A DNA stretch of 56,053 nt from Shewanella hafniensis (GTDB lineage Bacteria > Pseudomonadota > Gammaproteobacteria > Enterobacterales > Shewanellaceae), in assembly GCF_019655335.1 (NCBI RefSeq), contig NZ_BPFD01000023.1, positions 1 through 56,053 of the forward strand, written 5' to 3'. The notes beneath the pieces are model-generated. The model ran no database searches, had not been told where the DNA came from, and saw nothing but the letters and a program-made list of their open reading frames with translations. The position numbers were made by a program, and so were the translations under genes. Shown here piece after piece: positions 46,281 to 55,598 of the stretch (its first letter is position 1; every line of letters starts with the position of its first letter).

Positions 46281-46718
46281 ATGCCGCAAATTTCTCGAAG
46301 TGTGTTAGTCCGTTTTAGTGCGATGCAAATGTATGACTTAGTGAATGATGTCGAGTCGTATAAAGAGTTTTTACCCGGTTGTGTGGGTGGCAAAGTCTTA
46401 GAATTTGACGGCAAAACTATGCTGGCATCTGTGGATGTGAGTAAAGCGGGGATCCGTAAGACCTTTACGACTCGCAACCAAGTGGTTCCTGGTAAGAGTA
46501 TTGATTTAACATTGGAAAATGGACCCTTTAAGCATTTATTGGGGCAGTGGCGTTTTACTGAACTGACTGAAGAAGCCTGCAAGGTAGAATTCGAGCTGAG
46601 TTTTGAGTTTTCAAGCTCGTTAGCCGATATGGCCTTTGGTAAAGTGTTTAATGATCTTATGGTATCAATGGTGACGGCATTTACGAGTCGCGCTAAGGTA
46701 ATTTACAGTGACAAATGA
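46281..46718 (+). CDS. ratA: RatA family SRPBCC-fold protein
   Basis: I start it at the ATG at 46281 (145 residues, MPQISRSVLVRFS); a GTG at 46269 would add four. It has the START/SRPBCC hydrophobic-cavity fold typical of RatA/Coq10: MYDLVNDVESYKEFLPGC, LTLENGPFKHLLGQWRF and ADMAFGKVFNDLMVSMVTAF. In E. coli RatA was reported to hinder ribosomal subunit joining, while the related Coq10 proteins bind quinones, so the primary role is debated. The stop overlaps the rnfH start by 11 bases. Confidence 0.9.
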   Translation: MPQISRSVLVRFSAMQMYDLVNDVESYKEFLPGCVGGKVLEFDGKTMLASVDVSKAGIRKTFTTRNQVVPGKSIDLTLENGPFKHLLGQWRFTELTEEACKVEFELSFEFSSSLADMAFGKVFNDLMVSMVTAFTSRAKVIYSDK

Positions 46719-47040
46719 GACAGATAAGTTTGTAGTTGATGTGGTTTACGCCTTACCTACACAGCAAAAAGTGATTTCGGTGAATGTGAATCCTGGCACG
46801 TCAGCGATAGAGGTGGTGCGTTTAAGTAACATAGTGAGCTTTTTCCCTGAAATCGATTTAGAGACGGTTAAGCTCGGTGTGTTTAGTAATGTGGTCAAAC
46901 ATGACCAAGTGATTTTACCTGGCCAAAGGGTTGAGATTTATCGTCCTTTGATTGCTGATCCTAAGGATGTGCGTCGCCGCCGTGCGGATAAAGCTAAAGA
47001 TGAAGGCCGAGCGAATAAAGTGACGGGTGGACGAGCTTAA
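46708..47040 (+). CDS. rnfH: RnfH/RatB family ubiquitin-like protein
   Basis: A 110-residue protein of the RnfH family with a beta-grasp fold: VDVVYALPTQQKVISVNV, SNIVSFFPEIDLETVKLGVF, GQRVEIYRPLIADPKDVRRRRADKA. The GTG start lies inside the end of ratA, so translation is coupled. The C-terminal tail is basic. Its function is unknown; the ratA-rnfH pair is conserved next to smpB and bamE in gammaproteobacteria. Confidence 0.9.
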   Translation: MTNETDKFVVDVVYALPTQQKVISVNVNPGTSAIEVVRLSNIVSFFPEIDLETVKLGVFSNVVKHDQVILPGQRVEIYRPLIADPKDVRRRRADKAKDEGRANKVTGGRA

Positions 47041-47090
47041 TACGATTGGTATTAAGACTGATATCAGTTTGCCATCATTGCTCAATAAAA

Positions 47091-47112
47091 AAGCGCCCTA
47101 AGGCGCTTTTTG
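47091..47112. terminator. Bidirectional terminator between rnfH and bamE
   Basis: A 6-bp GC-rich stem (47092-47097 with 47102-47107) with a 4-base loop, flanked by A and T runs, lies between convergent genes. Confidence 0.88.
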
Positions 47113-47154
47113 TATTTCATTTGACTGAGAAGAGCATAAGCAAAGTTTAGGATT

Positions 47155-47646
47155 TTACTTAATTGGTTTTTGAACCTGCGCTTCAGCTTGGTTTTCTTTT
47201 ACTAAGGGCTTGACATCGGGACGCTGTGCAGGAATTTGTGGCACTAGCTCAGTTTTATTCCCCGTAGGTAAACTACTTTGCTCAAGTGGCGTATCAAATT
47301 CTTTGCTTAGCTCATAATCGCCATTTACTGCGGTCAGTTTATCACCCGTAAAGTGCAAAATGAGTTCTTTATGCGTAATGCTGGCATCGCGTCCACTCTT
47401 GTAGTGATACACATAGTACCAAGTATCGTCGGCGAAACTATCGCGTAATACTGGACGGCCGAGAATGTATTCGGCTTGTTCTTTGGTCATGTTAATGCGC
47501 AACTTTTCGACTTGTTGCGGTTCCATGTAGTTACCCTGTGGAATGTCGGGCTTATAAATCAACCAATCGAACACACTACAAGCACTGAGCGAAACAGAGA
47601 GCGCCACAGCGCTCAGCAGGGTAAGACTTTGCTTTTTATTGATCAT
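47155..47646 (-). CDS. bamE: Outer membrane assembly lipoprotein BamE
   Basis: I start it at the ATG at 47646 (163 residues), because this gives a proper lipoprotein signal: MINKKQSLTLLSAVALSVSL then LSAC, the lipobox with Cys23. The longer open frame adds 29 residues that hide the signal. The mature domain has the BamE fold (IPQGNYMEPQQVEKLRINMTKEQAEYILGRPV, DTWYYVYHYK). The C-terminal 50 residues are a Pro/Gln-rich extension beyond the E. coli length. It works in the BAM complex for beta-barrel insertion. Confidence 0.94.
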   Translation of the reverse strand: MINKKQSLTLLSAVALSVSLSACSVFDWLIYKPDIPQGNYMEPQQVEKLRINMTKEQAEYILGRPVLRDSFADDTWYYVYHYKSGRDASITHKELILHFTGDKLTAVNGDYELSKEFDTPLEQSSLPTGNKTELVPQIPAQRPDVKPLVKENQAEAQVQKPIK

Positions 47647-48064
47647 TGTATGCGCTACTTCTGAAAATCTGGCGGCCATAATACCCAAGCATTCCCCTTC
47701 ATGACAAGGGCAATCGGGCTTTGCTGCCGTCATAGATCGAATTGTGTGACTTTTCGACCCGCGATGCTGGCTTTAGTTCTCAATCTTTAAGGATATTTAT
47801 TACTGGAAGTCTTGTGGCAACTGTGGAGGTGTTTTTAGCCTCTTAAGCGTGTTGACAGGATTGTATAAAAGGAAATGAGGGCCAGATTTTTTCTTTAAAG
47901 CCAAGCAATTAGTCAGTAAGTCGATAAACAGTTTGTGTGGCGATAAACATAGTAATCTTGCTTAAATCAGATTAAAGTTGCAGATATGTTTTTATTATGT
48001 TCTTGCGCTGTGATTTTTAGCTATGAGTTCGCAGTGTTTGAAATAAAGTATTGGGATAGATGCT
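47647..48064. other. Divergent intergenic region, bamE / sonM
   Basis: 418 bases without a gene. It holds the bamE promoter and the leader of the borosin operon. I see no strong hairpin and no clear -35/-10 pair that I would commit to. Confidence 0.5.
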
Positions 48065-48856
48065 TTGGGGTCATTAGTTTGTGTAGGCACGGGCTTGCAG
48101 CTGGCTGGACAAATCTGTGTGATGAGTCGCAGTTATATTGAACATGCCGATGTGGTGTTTTCACTCCTGCCCGATGGTTTTTCCCAGTGTTGGATCCAGA
48201 ACATTAATCCCAATGTCATCAATTTACAGTCGTTTTATGCTCAAGATGGCGAAGTGAAAAATCGCCGAGAAACCTATGAACAAATGGTTAATGCTATATT
48301 GGAGGCTGTGAGGGCTGGCAAGAAAACCGTTTGTGCGCTTTATGGTCATCCAGGAATTTTTGCCTGTGTTTCCCATATGGCGATTACGCGGGCTAGGGCA
48401 GAAGGGTTTTCAGCGAAGATGGAGCCGGGGATTTCGGCCGAGGCGTGTTTATGGGCTGATCTGGGCATTGACCCCGGCAGCTCTGGGCATCAAAGCTTTG
48501 AAGCTAGCCAGTTTATGTTTTTTAATCATGTGCCCGATCCGACAACCCATTTATTGTTATGGCAAATTGCGATTGCTGGCGAACATACCTTAACTCAGTT
48601 CCATACTACGAGTGACAGGCTGCAGATTTTGGTTGAACAACTGCATCAATGGTATCCGCGAGATCATCAAGTGGTGATCTACGAAGCTGCCAATCTGCCA
48701 GTTCAAGCCCCTAGAATTGAGTATTTGCCATTGAGTAAGCTGCCTGAGGCAAACTTGTCTCCGATCAGTACTTTACTGATCCCGCCAGCAAAAAAACTCG
48801 AATACAACTATGCTATTTTAACTAAATTAGGCATTAGACCTGAAGACTTAGGCTAA
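48065..48856 (+). CDS. sonM: SonM-like split borosin alpha-N-methyltransferase
   Basis: A 263-residue SAM-dependent methyltransferase of the tetrapyrrole methylase superfamily, closely matching Shewanella oneidensis SonM as I remember it. The N-terminal GTGLQLAGQ and the ALYGHPGIFA motif form the SAM pocket. Tyr58, Arg67, Tyr71 and Tyr93 fall where the catalytic residues of the fungal enzyme OphMA lie (each offset by five). In the known system it methylates backbone amide nitrogens of its partner peptide iteratively. The TTG start is supported because the first strand of the fold begins there, with GGGA upstream. The peptide gene follows after 58 bases. Confidence 0.93.
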   Translation: MGSLVCVGTGLQLAGQICVMSRSYIEHADVVFSLLPDGFSQCWIQNINPNVINLQSFYAQDGEVKNRRETYEQMVNAILEAVRAGKKTVCALYGHPGIFACVSHMAITRARAEGFSAKMEPGISAEACLWADLGIDPGSSGHQSFEASQFMFFNHVPDPTTHLLLWQIAIAGEHTLTQFHTTSDRLQILVEQLHQWYPRDHQVVIYEAANLPVQAPRIEYLPLSKLPEANLSPISTLLIPPAKKLEYNYAILTKLGIRPEDLG

Positions 48857-48914
48857 TTGCGAGTGCTGTACTTCTGAGCTGAGTTCGGGAGTCATTATAT
48901 AAATAAGGAAAAGT

Positions 48915-49130
48915 ATGTCTGCATTATCGGATTTTTTTACTCAGTTGGGTCAAGATGCACAGCTGATGGAAGCGTATCAACAGGATCCTGAGGCCGTTAT
49001 GCGTGCCCATGGGTTAAATGATGAAGAAATTGTAGCCGTCATGTCGGGAGATATGGAAAAACTGAAAAGCTTGAGTGGCGATGGTGATTATCAGTCCTAC
49101 TTAGTTATTTCCCATGGTAACGGTGAGTAA
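48915..49130 (+). CDS. sonA: SonA-like borosin precursor peptide
   Basis: A 71-residue precursor peptide. Residues 1-52 are the helical borosin binding domain (LSDFFTQLGQDAQLMEAYQQ then PEAVMRAHGLNDEEIVAVMSG), followed by a Gly/Ser/Asp linker and a short C-terminal core around SYLVISH (residues 61-67). In SonA of S. oneidensis the methylated positions are, as I recall, 63 and 65; here they are Leu63 and Ile65. Unlike fungal borosins, the precursor is a separate polypeptide from the enzyme. A good AAGGAAAA site precedes the ATG. No protease or exporter gene is adjacent, so the mature product is unknown. Confidence 0.92.
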   Translation: MSALSDFFTQLGQDAQLMEAYQQDPEAVMRAHGLNDEEIVAVMSGDMEKLKSLSGDGDYQSYLVISHGNGE

Positions 49131-50924
49131 TTGAAACTCCTGCGCGCTTTTTTGTGGTTATGTTCGGGTATATTTTGTATGCCCTTAATGGCTGCAACTA
49201 TCAATTTTGATGAGGCGTTAGCAGAGCTAGAACAACTGCAACATACCGATCTATCCATTGCCATTACTAAGCTCCATGAACTTGAAGCTGATTTCGAGCA
49301 TATGACGCGTTTTCAACAAGGGCGCTTATTAGTATTTAAAGGGACTTCATTTATTTATTCAGGTCAATATCAAGAAGCCCTAGATAATTTAATTCAATCC
49401 GAAAATTTAGTTCAAAATAGCGATTATTTATTTTCTGCCTATAGCTATGAGGCAACGGCGTACATCGCCCTTAGGAACTTTAAAGATGCTTTTGTTGTAA
49501 TGAGCAAAAGCCTAGGGTTAATAGATCGAATTGATAATATAGATATCAAACGTGCTGCATATCTACGTTTAGCCAGTTTGTACTCTGCAATGGGCATAAA
49601 AGAAGAGGTGGGGACCTACGCGGCTAAGGCACTATCACTTGCTGCAGCTGATAATGTAAAAGATATTTGTACTGCAAAGTTGTATTTATCAGTTTATCAA
49701 TTAGAGCTTGAAATATATGACAAGGCATTTGATGAATTCCAGAACACACACGATTTTTGTGAGTCGAATGGCTTTCCATTGATTTCGTTTATTGCATTGA
49801 AAGGAATGGGGGAGTCTAAGTTAAGGTTGCAAGAATACACCTCTGCAGTTGCTTTACTTTTGAAAGCGTTAAAGGGGTACGAGTCTTTTAACTTTCAATT
49901 AGAAATTAATAGTGTCCATTCTTTGTTAGCCGAAGCATATTTTTCACTGGAGCAATTTGCAAATGCGGTCGAGCATGCCAAGTTCGTTACGTCATTACCT
50001 AATGAACCTAGTTATACCGAGTTAAAGCATAATGTCTTTAAAGTGTTAGCTGGCTTAAATGCTGAGAATAAACAGTTTGAACAAGCCTATGAGTATTCGA
50101 AAAAAGAGCAGTATTACAATCAGCTGATGTTTGATGAAGCGAAAATGAAAACGTTAGCGTATCAGGCCGCTAAATTTAATGCCGATGAACAGGCGCGTGA
50201 GATCAATCTACTCAATAAAGAGCGAGAGCTTTATATCGCTCAGCAAACGGTAAAAGAGCGCGAATACACTAATATGCTGATGTTTATCACTATTTTAGTG
50301 GGTGGATTGTTCTTCCTCGGCATTTTGTTAGCGGTAGGCCAGATGCAGAAACGTAAGTTTATGCGTATGGCGAGAATGGATGCCTTAACAGGCATATTGA
50401 ATCGCGGGGCAGGGCAAGAGTTAGGAGAAAACCTTTTTGTGCAAGCCACGGCCCGCGGCGGGGATTTTTGTGTCATTTTATTCGATTTAGATTTCTTTAA
50501 GCGCATTAACGATTCTTTTGGCCATGGTACTGGCGATTGGGCGCTTAAAAAGGTGGTTGATTCCCTTAAATCTCATATCCGAAATGGTGATGTTTTTGCT
50601 CGTATCGGCGGTGAGGAGTTTGCGCTTTTATTACCCTATGCCGATGAAGAGAAAGGCATGGAAGTGGCGGAGCAATGTCGAGCCCGTATTGAGGCCATTG
50701 ATACCCAACATTCAGGGCATAAGTTCGTCATTACGGCGAGTTTTGGCGTGAGTGGTTTAATGGCTGATGATCTGAGTTTGGATCCATTATTCCACCGAGC
50801 CGACATGGCGCTCTATGCCGCTAAGGCCAATGGTCGCAACACAGTAGTACGCTATTCTGACATATTAAAATGTGACAAGCAGGCAACAGATTTACGGCGT
50901 CATATCGCATCGCCATCAGTGTAA
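49131..50924 (+). CDS. TPR-repeat membrane diguanylate cyclase, coupled to sonA
   Basis: A 597-residue protein. A signal peptide (residues 1-21, LCSGIFCMPLMA) leads to a periplasmic region of TPR-like helical repeats (about 30-350), a coiled coil, one membrane segment (about 383-404) and a cytoplasmic GGDEF domain with GGEEF at about 493. The inhibitory RxxD site is present (Arg484-Asp487), so the enzyme should be product-inhibited. Its TTG start is the base directly after the sonA stop (TAATTG), with GGTGAG inside sonA as ribosome binding site, so translation is probably coupled. The TPR region might bind the borosin or a protein involved in its maturation (inference). Confidence 0.9.
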   Translation: MKLLRAFLWLCSGIFCMPLMAATINFDEALAELEQLQHTDLSIAITKLHELEADFEHMTRFQQGRLLVFKGTSFIYSGQYQEALDNLIQSENLVQNSDYLFSAYSYEATAYIALRNFKDAFVVMSKSLGLIDRIDNIDIKRAAYLRLASLYSAMGIKEEVGTYAAKALSLAAADNVKDICTAKLYLSVYQLELEIYDKAFDEFQNTHDFCESNGFPLISFIALKGMGESKLRLQEYTSAVALLLKALKGYESFNFQLEINSVHSLLAEAYFSLEQFANAVEHAKFVTSLPNEPSYTELKHNVFKVLAGLNAENKQFEQAYEYSKKEQYYNQLMFDEAKMKTLAYQAAKFNADEQAREINLLNKERELYIAQQTVKEREYTNMLMFITILVGGLFFLGILLAVGQMQKRKFMRMARMDALTGILNRGAGQELGENLFVQATARGGDFCVILFDLDFFKRINDSFGHGTGDWALKKVVDSLKSHIRNGDVFARIGGEEFALLLPYADEEKGMEVAEQCRARIEAIDTQHSGHKFVITASFGVSGLMADDLSLDPLFHRADMALYAAKANGRNTVVRYSDILKCDKQATDLRRHIASPSV

Positions 50925-51264
50925 TGCCAGTCCTGTGAGCCATGTTGTCTTATCCAGAGTTGGCAAGCCCTTAGTGGTTCTATCCTTCCTTAGTTTATTG
51001 CTCGTTTTATATTTTGCAGCCACTCACTAACATGCAGCAACAGTCTAAGGTGTTTCTAAGTACCTAACTTCGTTTACTCAGCACTGTTGCTGCAGTTTAC
51101 TTTCACAGTGCTTAAGTGATTTCACATCAAAAATTTCTCATTTTTAATGAATTGCCTTGACCTTGTTAATAAGTAAATGGGATATCATAGCTGTTAATTT
51201 GCCGAGCTGCGGCGGGGCAAATATATATGGAACACTGCGCATTCCTTTTTCCGTTGGAGCCTTC
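50925..51264. other. Intergenic region upstream of the antiporter gene
   Basis: 340 bases without a supported gene. No clear terminator follows the diguanylate cyclase gene, so read-through is possible. Only short imperfect dyads were seen. Confidence 0.45.
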
Positions 51265-53034
51265 ATGGAACAGTCGAGTTTACTCACGTCGGTGCTGCTA
51301 TTTTTATTGGCGGCGGTTATTTTTGTTCCTTTAGGTAAACGTTTTGGCGCTGGCCCGATCCTTTCCTATCTAGCTGCAGGCATCATTTTAGGTCCTGGTG
51401 GCATGGCCTTAGTTTCTGATCCTGCTGCTGTGTTGCATTTTGCCGAGTTAGGTGTGGTACTTATGCTGTTTGTACTTGGACTCGAATTGAATCCAAGTAA
51501 ATTATGGGAACTTCGCAGTGCTATCTTTGGTTTAGGCAGTGGTCAGCTGTTGTTGTCATGGGCTGCGATTGGAGGTTTGGCTTGGGGCTTTGGCTTGTCT
51601 ATTGAGGCGGCTTTAGTGGTTGGCGCCGCGCTATCTTTATCATCGACAGCCTTTGCCGTGCAGTTAATGAGTGAGCATAGGTTGCTCACAACCCCACTTG
51701 GACGTGATGCTTTTGGGGTCTTGTTAATGCAAGATCTTGCCGTTATCCCCATGTTGCTGCTGACAGCATATTTGGCGCCCAATTCTGCTCAGATTGAACA
51801 TCATGCGGTGCCTTGGTACTGGACGTGTCTTGCGCTCGTTGGTTTTGTGTTAGTGGGAAAATATTTACTGCCTAAATTCCTTAAACTAGTGGCAAGCAGT
51901 GGGGTGCGTGAAGTGCTCACCGCCTTTGCATTATTGCTGGTGATGGGCAGCGCTGAGTTAATGGAGTGGTTGGGACTTTCTGCGGGCATGGGGGCATTTT
52001 TGGCGGGTATTATGCTCGCTAACTCAAGTTATCGGCACCAGCTCGAAACTGACATAGAACCTTTTAAAGGCTTATTGCTTGGGCTGTTTTTCATGGCGGT
52101 CGGTATGAGTATGGATTTGAAGTTATTACTATCAGATCCGTTACTTATTCTGGGCATTTTAATGGCTATGTTGCTGATTAAAACCTTTGTGCTGATGGTG
52201 TTGGGGCGCATTCGGCACCACAAATGGCGCCCGAGTATTGCACTAGGGTTGATCCTTGCAGAAGGCGGTGAATTTGCCTTTGTGCTTTTATCTCAGGCGC
52301 AGCTATCTGGTATTGTCGGCGATAAAATTGCGCAAGTCCTTGTGCTTGCTATTGGTTTGTCTATGGCAGTAACGCCTCTATTATTTACTTTGTTCCGAGC
52401 AACTAAAGCCAAAGTGGTGGATACTCGTCTGCCAGATACGATTAATGTCACCGAATCTGAAGTGGTGATTGCTGGATTTGGTCGAGTAGGCCAGATCACC
52501 GGGCGTATTTTGGCCTCATCAGGTATCCCTTTTGTCGCATTGGATAAGGATGCGAGTCATGTGGATGTGATTCGCAAATATGGCGGTGAGGTCTATTTTG
52601 GTGATGCCAGACGCTTAGACATGTTGATGTCGGCGGGGATTGCTCGCTCGCGTTTATTATTGCTTGCCGTGGACAGTGTTGAAGATTCTATTGAAATCGC
52701 TCAGCAAGTGAAAACGCATTTTCCGCATATCAACATAGTCGCGCGGGCGAGGGACCGTAACCATGCATATCGTTTGATGAGCCTTGGGGTGACAGATGTC
52801 TTTCGTGAGACCTTTGGCTCGGCGCTGTCGGCCAGCGAGAAGATCCTTCAAGGTTTAGGTTTATCGCAGGTACAAGCCAACGAGCGGGTAAAAATCTTTG
52901 CTGAGCATGATAAGAAACTGGTGATTGCCAGTGCGGCTCATCAGAATGATTTAGCGACGTTAATCAATCTATCGAACAAGGGTAAGGCAGAGTTGGAATC
53001 CCTTATGCGCGGCGATAGGGAGAATGTGAGCTAA
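51265..53034 (+). CDS. KefB/KefC-type cation:proton antiporter
   Basis: I start it at the ATG at 51265 (589 residues, MEQSSLL), preceded by GGAG; the open frame extends 36 codons upstream without protein character. The first 380 residues form about 12-13 membrane helices of the CPA2 family, with the LMLFVLGLELNP, LSLSSTAFAVQLMSE and LLMQDLAVIPMLL segments, the last carrying the conserved Asp. A TrkA-N (RCK) domain follows (about 410-530, VVIAGFGRVGQITGR). It probably exchanges K+ for H+ and may respond to glutathione adducts, but no KefF/KefG ancillary subunit is adjacent. Confidence 0.9.
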   Translation: MEQSSLLTSVLLFLLAAVIFVPLGKRFGAGPILSYLAAGIILGPGGMALVSDPAAVLHFAELGVVLMLFVLGLELNPSKLWELRSAIFGLGSGQLLLSWAAIGGLAWGFGLSIEAALVVGAALSLSSTAFAVQLMSEHRLLTTPLGRDAFGVLLMQDLAVIPMLLLTAYLAPNSAQIEHHAVPWYWTCLALVGFVLVGKYLLPKFLKLVASSGVREVLTAFALLLVMGSAELMEWLGLSAGMGAFLAGIMLANSSYRHQLETDIEPFKGLLLGLFFMAVGMSMDLKLLLSDPLLILGILMAMLLIKTFVLMVLGRIRHHKWRPSIALGLILAEGGEFAFVLLSQAQLSGIVGDKIAQVLVLAIGLSMAVTPLLFTLFRATKAKVVDTRLPDTINVTESEVVIAGFGRVGQITGRILASSGIPFVALDKDASHVDVIRKYGGEVYFGDARRLDMLMSAGIARSRLLLLAVDSVEDSIEIAQQVKTHFPHINIVARARDRNHAYRLMSLGVTDVFRETFGSALSASEKILQGLGLSQVQANERVKIFAEHDKKLVIASAAHQNDLATLINLSNKGKAELESLMRGDRENVS

Positions 53035-53057
53035 TATTGTCACTTTGATTTGGATAT

Positions 53058-53085
53058 AAAAAGAGAGCATAAATGCTCTCTTTTT
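53058..53085. terminator. Bidirectional terminator
   Basis: A 13-bp perfect stem (53058-53070 with 53073-53085; its innermost pairs must open to form the loop), with A and T runs, lies between the convergent antiporter and receptor genes. Confidence 0.9.
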
Positions 53086-53125
53086 ATTGGTTTAAAACAT
53101 CAAATTTAACGCTGATGTTTAGGTG

Positions 53126-55567
53126 TTAAAAGCTATAGCTGTATTGCAGTTTGACGTTGCGTTCTTCACCCGGCATACCGCCTAAGAACATCGCTTTACT
53201 GTAATAGTCTTTATTGAACAGATTATTGATATTAAGCTGGATTTTCCAAGAATCCGCGTTGAAGCTCACCGCCGAGTCGACAACGGTATAGCTAGGCACA
53301 TAACCGTCTGGAATACCAAATGAGCTAGAGTGTGTGCTGCGATCATCGACAAATTTAGCACCAAGGCTTAATTCGATTGGGCTTGATAAGCTAAACCAAT
53401 CGGCGCCATAGGTCACCCAAGCACTGGCAGTGACATAAGGTACGCCTTTTTGTCGGCTATTATAGGTTAAAGTATTTGGATTTTGTTTATCCCTTGCATC
53501 TTGGTACATGCCGTTGAGGTTAACGCGCCATTGATCATTAAGATGGGCATTGAGATCGAGTTCAACTCCCTGAGTATCTTCGCTACCATCGTAAAAGTAC
53601 ACGGGTACTTCTGGTCCTGATACGCCTACTTTATATTCTTCATTCGTATAAGGCACATTGGTTCGTGAGCTTTTAAAGAGCACCAATGATGCGAGCATTT
53701 GATCATCAAAGGCTTTAAAGCGCATACCCAGATCATTGCTTACCGATTCTGAATCTTCACGGTCAGTATTTTTGCCGGTCACAGAGCCTAATATACTGTA
53801 AGCCGTGCGCCCCTTTGAGTGGTTCACAAAGAAAGATAAATCGTCCGTTGGCATATAAGTTAAACCTAGATTATAGGTGATGCCGTTATCCGTAGTGTCC
53901 TCTTCCTGCGTCGCAGCAGCTTGACTTGCACTATAGCGTTCATCGACACCTAAGTGTTCATAACTTTGTTTTATCTCGTTAAAGGCAACGCCTACACGTG
54001 TGGTAAAGCCATGTCCTAAATATCCCACGTGTTGTACACCCAAACCCCAAGCGCTGACTTTTTTGTCATAGTTCGCAGTCTTGAGTGGGTCATAGTCCTC
54101 AAACTTGCCTGTACCCCAGTTAGGATTACGGATGTCGTAAATATAAGGCAGGGAACCTTGATAAGTGATTTCTCCATCCTTGTTTTTATAGATTTGATCG
54201 GCATCGAAGATAGAATATTGCTGGAAACGAATATTACGGTCTTCATAGTTGGCATTGACCAATAATTCATTGTCTATATTGCCGATTTGGAAGTCATAAC
54301 GTAGATCGGCAAAGTACTGCCAAGACGTTTCGTCGGCATCGACTTTACGGTATTCCTGACGTCTTGCGGCAAAAGGATAAAGTACGCCATTTTCAACTAA
54401 TGGCGCGCGGGGATCTGTGTTGATCGGGTTTTTGCCTTGTTTCCAATAGACGTAGTTATAGGCACCAGTTTGGCGTGCAAAACCTGACGTGTAGTCGCGA
54501 TACTGCAACTGCTGATTAAGAAACAGATTATCGTTGAAGTAAATATTATGGGTCAGTTTAAATCTTAACTCTTCACCCTCATTGTCCTTCGCCATGGGTG
54601 AAATCAGCCCTGCATCACCAAACGAATAGGGGGTTAAGCCGTCAGCGCCCGACAACGAGGCCGCTAACTGCTGACGCTGTGCATCGGTGAGTTGTAGACC
54701 ATTACCGTTGGGATCATTAACCAGATCTTGCCACGTGACCTCGCCCGCGCTCTTACCGCCGACAGATTCTGCATTGTAAATCCGAATCGGGTGACCAATT
54801 GAATCAACGGCAATAGCATCTTTGATGTAAGCGCCTGAAAGCATTACATCTTGGCTATCACTTAATACCCATTTTAAGGCGCCATAGATTTCGTCTCTGT
54901 CTGTACCTATATCACGATACCCATCACTGCGGCCAGATTTAGCCACTAAACGGTAGGCGACATCATCACTCAGGCCGCCCGTGCTATCCAGAGCAAGGGA
55001 GTAGGTGTCCCATTGGCCCATTTCGGCGCTGAACTTATGCTTTGACTCAAACTGTGGTTTCTTTTCAATCAGATTAATCACGCCACCAGCACTTCCCATG
55101 CCATAGAGTCCGGTCGCTGGGCCTTTTAATACTTCAACGGATTCAACGTTGGTTAAAGAGCGCGTGGGGTTGAAGGTATTACCTAGGCCAGCACCGCCAT
55201 ACATCCCATCATAGGTGTAATTTGCGCCTAAACCACGGATGACTATGTTGTCACCAATGCCATAGTTATTTCCCGCTTGAGTCACGCCACTGATGTTACG
55301 GATCAAGTCCTGCAGATTATCAGTGCCTTGGGTTTCGATCAGCTCTTGGCCAACAATCACTACAGCTGCTGGGGTTTCCATAAGAGACATGTCGGACTTA
55401 GTTGCCAGCCCTGAATTCTTCACTACTGAGTTCTGTCTGCCATAAACCGTGATGCGCTCAACGTTGGCTTCAGCATTTGCTGATATCGAGTTGGCTTCGG
55501 CGTGTGCGGTTTGCGATAAAACAGAAAGGCAGGCGAGTGCAGTTAGCGACAAACGAAATGGTTTCAT
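53126..55567 (-). CDS. TonB-dependent siderophore receptor
   Basis: I start it at the ATG at 55567 (813 residues), which gives a clean signal peptide (MKPFRLSLTALACLSVLSQTAHA). The plug domain has a TonB-box-like ERITVYG and the signature VVIVGQELIETQGTDNLQDLIRNISGV and RGLGANYTYDGMYGG, VEVLKGPATGLYGMGSAGGVINLI. The 22-stranded barrel follows, with the C-terminal NNLFNKDYY and the final aromatic residue of outer membrane proteins (YSYSF). It belongs to the FhuE/FpvA-type group for ferric siderophores. The siderophore is unknown. A Fur-box-like site lies just upstream. Confidence 0.93.
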   Translation of the reverse strand: MKPFRLSLTALACLSVLSQTAHAEANSISANAEANVERITVYGRQNSVVKNSGLATKSDMSLMETPAAVVIVGQELIETQGTDNLQDLIRNISGVTQAGNNYGIGDNIVIRGLGANYTYDGMYGGAGLGNTFNPTRSLTNVESVEVLKGPATGLYGMGSAGGVINLIEKKPQFESKHKFSAEMGQWDTYSLALDSTGGLSDDVAYRLVAKSGRSDGYRDIGTDRDEIYGALKWVLSDSQDVMLSGAYIKDAIAVDSIGHPIRIYNAESVGGKSAGEVTWQDLVNDPNGNGLQLTDAQRQQLAASLSGADGLTPYSFGDAGLISPMAKDNEGEELRFKLTHNIYFNDNLFLNQQLQYRDYTSGFARQTGAYNYVYWKQGKNPINTDPRAPLVENGVLYPFAARRQEYRKVDADETSWQYFADLRYDFQIGNIDNELLVNANYEDRNIRFQQYSIFDADQIYKNKDGEITYQGSLPYIYDIRNPNWGTGKFEDYDPLKTANYDKKVSAWGLGVQHVGYLGHGFTTRVGVAFNEIKQSYEHLGVDERYSASQAAATQEEDTTDNGITYNLGLTYMPTDDLSFFVNHSKGRTAYSILGSVTGKNTDREDSESVSNDLGMRFKAFDDQMLASLVLFKSSRTNVPYTNEEYKVGVSGPEVPVYFYDGSEDTQGVELDLNAHLNDQWRVNLNGMYQDARDKQNPNTLTYNSRQKGVPYVTASAWVTYGADWFSLSSPIELSLGAKFVDDRSTHSSSFGIPDGYVPSYTVVDSAVSFNADSWKIQLNINNLFNKDYYSKAMFLGGMPGEERNVKLQYSYSF

Positions 55568-55598
55568 TAATGGTTCCCCCAAATAAATAGGTCGCGAA

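Noticed and set aside
50925..51264. The N-terminal extension of the antiporter frame (from 51157)
   Set aside because: The extra 36 codons are not membrane-like or family-like, and GGAG lies properly before the ATG at 51265.
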